From Streptomyces sp. CB02414 (lineage in GTDB: Bacteria > Actinomycetota > Actinomycetes > Streptomycetales > Streptomycetaceae), in the NCBI RefSeq assembly GCF_001905385.1, contig NZ_LIPF01000001.1, positions 610,765 through 674,764 on the forward strand: a stretch of DNA of 64,000 bases, written 5' to 3'. How positions within the stretch are numbered: position 1 is the first letter of the stretch; each line of letters starts with the position of its first letter. Positions 58,775-64,000 of the stretch are shown here, one piece after another. A program made the translations under genes and the position numbers. The notes below the pieces were generated by a model, which saw only the letters and a program-made list of their open reading frames with translations, did not search any database and was not told the DNA's origin.

Positions 58775-59743
58775 TCAGTAGGCGACGGGCCAGCCGCTGC
58801 TCCAGTCCAGGAGGTTGATGCCGAGCTTGGGTGTGCCGTTGTCGTTGCCGTCGTAGTAGTGGTAGACGAGCAGGTCACCGTCCACGTCCTTCATGACCGA
58901 CTGCCCGCCGGGACCGATGACGCTGCCGTGCGACTCCAGCACGGGAGTGCCGCCGTTGTTCATCATCGAGACGCCGTTCCGGTCGCGGTAGGGCCCGGTG
59001 ACGCTGGTGGCCCGGCCCACCTTGATCTTGTACGTGGAGCTGGTGCCGGCGCAGCAGGTGTCGTACGAGGCGAAGAGGTAGTAGTACCCGTTCCGCTTGA
59101 CGATGTAGGGGGCCTCGACGGCCTTGGTGCCGGACGGCCGGGAGGCGAGGGAGCGCCGGGCGGTGTCGGAGGTGTGCTGCTTGCCGGTGGACGGGTCGAT
59201 GCGGATCATCTTGATCCCGGTCCACCAACTGCCGAAGGACAGCCACCACTTGCCGTCGTCGTCGACGAAGAGGTTGGGGTCGATGGCGTTGAAGTCGCTG
59301 GAGGAACCGGAGGTGTAGACGATGCCGTAGTCGCTCCAGCTGCCCGGCTGCCCGGTGGTGGAGCCGGCGAGCCCGATGGCGGAGGTGTTGGAGCCGAACT
59401 TCGAGACGGAGTAGTACATCAGGTACTTGCCGCCGTGGTACGAGATGTCGGGCGCCCAGGCCTCCGGGACCGACGAGTAGCGCGACCACCAGCCGGGCCG
59501 GGAGCCGAAGGCGTCGGCGCCCGCCGCGAAGGCGGTGCGGTCGGAGGACGTCTTGCTGCTGATGCCTCCGCCGGTGGCGTAGAGCTGGTACTGCCCGGAG
59601 GCGGTGCGGATCATCGTCGGGTCGTGGGTGACGACGGAGCCGGTGACCCGGCCGGGGCCGGGGTACGCCGACGCCGTGGTGGGGACCAGCGAGAGCAGGG
59701 CGGCGGTGGGGAGGGCGAGGAGGGCGGTCCTTGTGCGCCTCAT
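58775..59743 (-). CDS. Secreted endo-1,5-alpha-L-arabinanase, GH43
   Basis: A 322-aa five-bladed propeller enzyme cutting arabinan. The signal peptide (MRRTRTALLALPTAALLSL) ends near TASA (residue 25). Catalytic acids: Asp of VTHDPTMI (about 41), Asp of FNAIDPNLFVDDDG (about 155) and Glu of KAVEAPYIV (about 209). WWSRYSSVPEAWAPDISYHGGKY is characteristic of the arabinanase subgroup. ATG 59743 follows AGGAG at 8 nt; GTG 59752 is unlikely. Arabinose released could enter through the GguAB transporter upstream. TCGAAC motifs occur in its promoter region. Confidence 0.93.
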   Translation of the reverse strand: MRRTRTALLALPTAALLSLVPTTASAYPGPGRVTGSVVTHDPTMIRTASGQYQLYATGGGISSKTSSDRTAFAAGADAFGSRPGWWSRYSSVPEAWAPDISYHGGKYLMYYSVSKFGSNTSAIGLAGSTTGQPGSWSDYGIVYTSGSSSDFNAIDPNLFVDDDGKWWLSFGSWWTGIKMIRIDPSTGKQHTSDTARRSLASRPSGTKAVEAPYIVKRNGYYYLFASYDTCCAGTSSTYKIKVGRATSVTGPYRDRNGVSMMNNGGTPVLESHGSVIGPGGQSVMKDVDGDLLVYHYYDGNDNGTPKLGINLLDWSSGWPVAY

Positions 59744-59986
59744 GGGGAACACTCCTGTTCCATATCTCGAACGCCGATCGGACTGTCGGACGGAACGTAA
59801 AATCGAACCCCTTGCGCGTCAACGGTCTGCGCAGCAAGGGCAACCAACGTCCGGAAAACACCCCGTGGCACAGGTGACACACCGGTGAATTCCTGACGGA
59901 TCGTCGGCGCAACCGTGTTCGAGGACGGCTGCGCCCGGACAACATGGCCTCCCCATCCATGTGCGTGTCTGCGTCGGGAGTCGGTC

Positions 59987-61552
59987 ATGAGCGGTGTCTC
60001 GTGGGAGTCGGTGATCGCGGTGTTCGGCCTCGCCGTGCCCGTGGTCGCCGCCCTCTGGGAGTTCGTCGTGGCGGGCCGCAAACGGCTGGGCTACCGCGTC
60101 CAGATGGACACCAGCGCCCGGGACTCGGGCACGTCCACGGGACCGCAGGCCAGAGTCCTCCAGCGCATGCAGTGGGACGGCGTCGACCTGGACGATCCCT
60201 CGGTCGTCCTGCTGCGCATCGAGAACGTCGGCTGGACCCCGATCGTCGAGGAGGACTACGTCGCCCGCATGGACGACCCGGTGGGCATACGCGCGGCGTT
60301 CCCGGGCCGCCGTGTGGTCGGCATGGTCGTGACGGAGTGCAGCCACCCCGTGCTGCGCGAGTTCTTCGAACCGGGCACGGCGGGCCTGGGAGCCACGGAC
60401 GGCGTGATCACGCTGCCCAAGGTGAAGCTCAACCGCCGCGCCCACTACAAGGTCCTGGCGGTGCTGGACCGCCTCCCCGGCGCCACCGGGGACGACCTCC
60501 CCGGCCCGGAGATCAGCGCGGGCATCGTCGGCGGAGTGCGCGGCGGGACCATCAAGAGGACCGAGTACTACCCCTTCGCCTCCCGGCCGGTCCGCTGGCT
60601 CCTCGCCCTCCTCGTCCTGGTGAGCGTCGCCCAGTCCGTGTCCACCTTCGCCCGCGGCGAGGACGCGGTCGCCGCCCCGCTGGACTGCGCCGAGGGAACG
60701 CTGCACCTGTCGGGCTCCACCGCCTTCAAGGAAGTGCTGGAACAGGCCGCCGAGCAGTACACGAAGACCTGCCCCGGGGCCCGGATCCCGCTGACCGCCG
60801 ACTCGTTCCGGGGCAGCGTCCCGGGCCTGGACACCCTCGCCGCGGCGGGCGAGAAGGCCGGGCCCGGCGAGGACGGCGGGCTGGGCGACCGGCTGGCCTT
60901 CAGCGACGGCCCCAAGTCCGACGGCCGCCCGCAACTGCTGCCCAGGCCGGTCGCCCTGTCGCTGTTCACCCTGGTCGTGAGCGAGGACACCGGGATACGG
61001 GACCTGTCCCTGAAGCAGGTGCGGGACATCTACGCCGGGCGGATCACCAACTGGAGCCAGGTCAAGGGCAACCCCCTGCCCATCCAGCTGGTCAGCCGGC
61101 ACCCGGGCTCCGGCACCCGGACCGCCCTGGAGCGGCGGGTGCTGGACGGCGGCCCGCTGCCCGCGGTCACCACCAACGACTGCCGGAGCCTCGACACCGG
61201 CAGACCCGGCCGCTGCGAGGTCGGCGGCACCCGGGCCCTGCTGGACACCGTCGCCGCGACGCCCGGCGCCCTCGGCCACAGCGAGGTCGGCTCCGCCACC
61301 GCGCACGAAGGCGTGCGGCAGGTCCGCATCGACGGCTACCCGGCGACGCTGGAGGGCGCCGACCAGGGGGCGTACCCCTTCTGGGAGACCGAGATCGCCT
61401 ACACCTACGGCGAGCCGCCGGCCGACTCGATCGCCGCGGGCTTCCTGCGCTACCTCGCCGACGAGGTCGGCAAGGACATCATCCGGTCCCAGGGGCACCG
61501 CCCCTGCTCGGAACTGGCCGAGCCGCTGGTGTGCCGCCCGGGCGGGGCGTGA
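59987..61552 (+). CDS. Membrane-anchored PstS-like substrate-binding protein
   Basis: A 521-aa protein with unusual layout. A membrane helix lies at about 9-27, then a 170-residue, probably cytoplasmic, beta-rich domain ('LLRIENVGWTPIVEEDYVARMDDPVGIRAAFPGR'). A second helix (about 203-222, WLLALLVLVSVAQSV) leads to an extracytoplasmic phosphate-binding-protein-like domain: LHLSGSTAFKEVL, FSDGPKSDGR, LKQVRDIYAGRITNWSQVKG, SRHPGSGTRTALERRVL and GALGHSEVGSA. The SGSTAF and HPGSGTRT loops match PstS anion-binding loops. No transporter gene is adjacent, so a sensor role is plausible. ATG 59987 follows GGGAG. Confidence 0.82.
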   Translation: MSGVSWESVIAVFGLAVPVVAALWEFVVAGRKRLGYRVQMDTSARDSGTSTGPQARVLQRMQWDGVDLDDPSVVLLRIENVGWTPIVEEDYVARMDDPVGIRAAFPGRRVVGMVVTECSHPVLREFFEPGTAGLGATDGVITLPKVKLNRRAHYKVLAVLDRLPGATGDDLPGPEISAGIVGGVRGGTIKRTEYYPFASRPVRWLLALLVLVSVAQSVSTFARGEDAVAAPLDCAEGTLHLSGSTAFKEVLEQAAEQYTKTCPGARIPLTADSFRGSVPGLDTLAAAGEKAGPGEDGGLGDRLAFSDGPKSDGRPQLLPRPVALSLFTLVVSEDTGIRDLSLKQVRDIYAGRITNWSQVKGNPLPIQLVSRHPGSGTRTALERRVLDGGPLPAVTTNDCRSLDTGRPGRCEVGGTRALLDTVAATPGALGHSEVGSATAHEGVRQVRIDGYPATLEGADQGAYPFWETEIAYTYGEPPADSIAAGFLRYLADEVGKDIIRSQGHRPCSELAEPLVCRPGGA

Positions 61553-61576
61553 CCCGGGCGACCGAACCCCAGGCGG

Positions 61577-62230
61577 TCAGGAGGCGGGGCACTCCTTCCA
61601 CGCCAGGTGGTACACCGTGCTGATGTCCCCGTCCGTCGAGTCCATCGTCATGAAGCTCACCTCGGCGGGGTCGGACGTCCCCGTGCTCACCCGCAGCTCC
61701 GTGTTGATGTTGAAGTTGCGCTGGACCCCGCAGGGCGCCCAGACCAGCTGGGCCCAGTCGGTGCTGTCGGTGGCCTGCCAGTTGTCGTTGAGGGGGCCGT
61801 CGAAGGGGTGGCTGCGGTACTCCGTGTTCGGGGAGCCCTGGAAGTAGTACGAGGCCCGCTGGGTGCCCTTCGCGCCGTCCTGGAGGGCGGCGAAGCCGCG
61901 GTAGTCCGCGCTGGCCACGGCGTAGGTGAAGCCCTGCGGGACGTGGACGAGCAGGTTGAGCTGGCAGTTCTTGCGGAAGGCCGTGGGCGGCGAGTCGCCG
62001 CCGGCCTGGGCGAGGTAGTCGCTGTAGGTCACGGTGAAGGCGGTGTTGTCCTCCGAAACGGCGACGGCCGCGGTGCCCTGCGGGCAGCCGGAGCCGTTCA
62101 CCGTGGCGACCTTGATGACGATCTTGTCCGGCGGCGGGTCCTCGAACCCGCCGGAGGGCTGGTGCTGCGCGGGCAGCACGGAGGTGAGGAGCGCGGCGAT
62201 CGTGCCGCTCAGGAGCAGGCCGGTGGCCAT
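61577..62230 (-). CDS. Secreted DUF4360 protein
   Basis: A 217-aa exported protein. A short signal (about 1-22, 'GLLLSGTIAALLTSVLPAQ') precedes the DUF4360 domain: VNGSGCPQGTAAVAVSEDNTAFTVTYSDYLAQAG, 'FRKNCQLNLLVHVPQGFTYAVASADYRGFAALQDGA', YYFQGSP, and a final Cys in WKECPAS. Four Cys suggest two disulfides. Function unknown; relatives are common secreted proteins of fungi and actinomycetes. ATG 62230 follows GGGAG. The stop is 24 bp from the convergent PstS-like gene. A TGCACA palindrome is 43 bp upstream of the start. Confidence 0.85.
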   Translation of the reverse strand: MATGLLLSGTIAALLTSVLPAQHQPSGGFEDPPPDKIVIKVATVNGSGCPQGTAAVAVSEDNTAFTVTYSDYLAQAGGDSPPTAFRKNCQLNLLVHVPQGFTYAVASADYRGFAALQDGAKGTQRASYYFQGSPNTEYRSHPFDGPLNDNWQATDSTDWAQLVWAPCGVQRNFNINTELRVSTGTSDPAEVSFMTMDSTDGDISTVYHLAWKECPAS

Positions 62231-62272
62231 GGGTCTCCCATCCCGGTCGGTGGGGGGTGTAGTTGAATGCAC

Positions 62273-62289
62273 TGCACACATGTTGTGCA
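62273..62289. promoter_or_regulatory. Palindrome TGCACA-N5-TGTGCA upstream of the DUF4360 gene
   Basis: A 6-bp perfect inverted repeat with a 5-nt centre (CATGT), in the divergent region between the DUF4360 gene and the GH35-like gene. ACATGT is also directly repeated (62278-62283 and 62289-62294). The size suits a dimeric regulator. Confidence 0.45.
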
Positions 62290-62436
62290 CATGTCACTCA
62301 CGATGCGCTCGCATCGTATGTTCGTCCGCCGGACCCGGACAGGTCACACTTTGGCCATTTACCGCAGCACCGCTCCGGTTGTGCAGAATGGCCCGGCAGC
62401 GAAGCAGCGGAAGTACGGCAAACAGGAGAGGCTCCC

Positions 62437-64000
62437 TTGGAGCTCAGCAGGCTCAGCAGACGAGCGTTCAGCACCCTCGCGGGCACCACCGTCCTCGGTC
62501 TGGCGCTCGGCGGCAGCGTGAGCAGCCAGGCACTGCCCCGCTCCGGCGCCCGCGGCCCCGTGCCCACCGGCCCGCCGCCAGGCCCGCCCGCCGCCGACGG
62601 GCAGCGCCACCACGTCGCCCTGGACCGCCACTCCCTGCTGGTCGACGGCCGGCGGCTGGCCCTGTGGTCCGGCGAGATGCATCCCTTCCGGCTGCCGAGC
62701 CCGTCCCTGTGGCGGGACGTCCTGCAGAAAATGCACGCGTACGGCTACAACGCCGTCAGTGTCCGCGTCGCCTGGAACGCGCACTCCCCCGCCCCGGGCG
62801 AGTACGACTTCACCGGCGTCCGCGACCTGGACCTGTTCCTGCGCACGGCCGCCGAGACCCGGATGTACGTCGTCCTGGACCCGGGCCCGTACATCGGCGC
62901 GGACGTGGACGCCGGCGGTCTGCCCGGCTGGCTGACGGCCACCGGGGGCGAGGCCCGGACCACCGACCCCGCGTACCTGCGCCACGCCGACGAGTGGCTG
63001 GGCCGCGTCAACGCCGTCGCCGCCCGGCACCTGTACACCCGCGGCACCGGCACCGTCCTGCTCTACCGCCTCGACGCCCCGCAGCGCGCCCAGCTGTCCC
63101 ACCTGCACGAGAAGGTCCGCGCCGACGGGATCGACGTACCCCTGCTGCACGCCGACACCCCCGTCGTCCCGGGCGAGCCCGAGCGCACCGGGAACGCCGG
63201 CGAGGCACGGCAGGTCCACCTCGCGCAGCTCGCGCGGGGCACCGCGCTGCACCACGTGCGCACCGCGTTCGGCGGCACCTCCTGGGGCTGGCTGCCCGCG
63301 CCGTCCGCGCCCGGCCCGGCGTACGACCCCACCGCCGGGATCGACGAGGCGCGGCGGCCGACGGAGAAGACGGCCCCGCTCCACCAGCTCGGGCAGCTCC
63401 TGCGCCACGTGTCCGACTTCACCCGGCTGGAGGAGGCCGCCGAGGTCCGGGCCGCCGACGCCCGCCTGCGGGTGCGGCACCTCGCCAACCCGGACACCGG
63501 CACCCACGCCTACGTCGTGCGCAACGACTCCGCCGCCGACGTCACGTCGAGGCTGCCGATGGGCGGGGCCGACGTGGAGGTCACCGTCCCCGGCCGGGAC
63601 GCCAAGCTGTTCGCCACCGGGCTGCACCTGGGCGCGGGACGGAAACTGGCGTACGCCACCGTGCAGCCCATGCTCTCCATGAGCGTCGGGAAGCTGGACA
63701 TCGCCGCCTTCGTGGGCCGGGCCGGCGAGAAGGCGCACCTGGTGCTGGACTGCCCGCACGAGCCGTGGCCGACCCGGCTGGACGAGGAGGCCGCCTGGAC
63801 GTTCGTCCGCGGGAAGCTGCACGTCACCGTGGAGCTCAAGGAGGACCGGCTGACCCGGCTGCGGATCCGCAGCGGCAAGACCGACCGCACCATGATCCTG
63901 CTCCTCGCCGACGACGCCGCCTCCCTGAAGCTGTGGCCGTACGAGACCCCGTCGGGCCGGGTGCTGGTGTACGGCCCGGCGCTGCTGCGCGACGCCGCCC
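62437..64000 (+). CDS. GH35-like protein with Tat signal (partial; catalytic motifs absent)
   Basis: At least 521 aa, cut by the window end. The Tat signal 'LSRLSRRAFSTLAGTTVLG' has SRRAF near residues 7-11. The beta-galactosidase (GH35) barrel is recognisable: GEMHPFRLPSPSLWRDVLQKM, GYNAVSVRVAWNAHSPAPGEYDF, VVLDPGPYIGADVDAGGLPGWL, LARG...FGGTSWGWL. The acid/base motif NE of QxENEY is replaced by D213-A214, and the nucleophile block (SEFxxGW) is missing, so canonical activity is doubtful. It may be a carbohydrate-binding relative. TTG 62437 follows AGGAG at 9 nt. Confidence 0.8.
   Translation, partial: MELSRLSRRAFSTLAGTTVLGLALGGSVSSQALPRSGARGPVPTGPPPGPPAADGQRHHVALDRHSLLVDGRRLALWSGEMHPFRLPSPSLWRDVLQKMHAYGYNAVSVRVAWNAHSPAPGEYDFTGVRDLDLFLRTAAETRMYVVLDPGPYIGADVDAGGLPGWLTATGGEARTTDPAYLRHADEWLGRVNAVAARHLYTRGTGTVLLYRLDAPQRAQLSHLHEKVRADGIDVPLLHADTPVVPGEPERTGNAGEARQVHLAQLARGTALHHVRTAFGGTSWGWLPAPSAPGPAYDPTAGIDEARRPTEKTAPLHQLGQLLRHVSDFTRLEEAAEVRAADARLRVRHLANPDTGTHAYVVRNDSAADVTSRLPMGGADVEVTVPGRDAKLFATGLHLGAGRKLAYATVQPMLSMSVGKLDIAAFVGRAGEKAHLVLDCPHEPWPTRLDEEAAWTFVRGKLHVTVELKEDRLTRLRIRSGKTDRTMILLLADDAASLKLWPYETPSGRVLVYGPALLRDAA

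Overview
The window is chromosomal DNA of a Streptomyces species, very likely from the S. coelicolor / S. lividans group. It has very high GC and strong third-position GC bias. Many starts look leaderless, with a TANNNT -10 hexamer about 7 nt before the start codon. The run fasR-fabD-fabH-acpP-fabF, the Ter cluster beside a homodimeric-type pyruvate dehydrogenase E1, and the gguAB-type sugar transporter occur in the order I remember for the core of the S. coelicolor A3(2) chromosome, around SCO2350-SCO2411. That assignment is from memory. I see no CRISPR array, prophage or intact insertion sequence; the only clear mobile DNA is one 174-bp MITE-like element.

Layout. 1-5.8 kb: a GDT1-family putative Mn exporter under a yybP-ykoY (Mn2+) riboswitch, a secreted HNH nuclease, a PhoD-like phosphatase, a DoxX protein whose upstream region holds a perfect CebR-type palindrome and an iron-box-like site, a DedA protein, and a DUF2277/GNAT pair. 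5.9-12.1 kb: tRNA-Val(TAC), a DUF4097 lipoprotein, a coiled-coil membrane protein, an FmdB zinc ribbon, and a NarL-type two-component pair divergent from a second DedA protein, with two tandem palindromes between them. 12.0-21.3 kb: a tellurite/stress (Ter) island. It holds a HAD phosphatase, a four-domain PRTase-TRSP-StiP-PELOTA fusion, a CitE-like lyase, a TerD protein with a Pro-rich tail, a TerA-like protein, a DUF475/TerC membrane protein and two TerD paralogs. This combines metal-stress proteins with an enzyme set proposed to make a nucleoside-like metabolite. 21.4-36 kb: peroxiredoxin, DUF3052, aceE, a TetR/MFS pair, an alpha/beta hydrolase, DUF4429, a MerR/aldo-keto reductase operon, GNAT, a serine hydrolase and pirin.

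34.9-39.9 kb: the type II fatty acid synthase operon fabD-fabH-acpP-fabF, preceded by its activator gene fasR and closed by a strong hairpin. 40-48.2 kb: DUF3145, an SGNH lipoprotein, the MITE abutting a mutarotase gene, a secreted pyroglutamyl-peptidase-like protein with Ser at the catalytic Cys position, EI24, Ohr, and an oxidoreductase/MarR pair.

48.4-64 kb: a carbohydrate locus. It holds an enolase-superfamily dehydratase with a zinc dehydrogenase, a protein of unknown function, a ChvE/GguA/GguB-type monosaccharide ABC transporter, a Tat-exported aldose epimerase, an aminotransferase with a Pro/Ala-rich tail, a secreted arabinanase, a membrane-anchored PstS-like protein without a transporter, a DUF4360 protein, and a GH35-like protein that lacks the canonical catalytic motifs and runs off the window.
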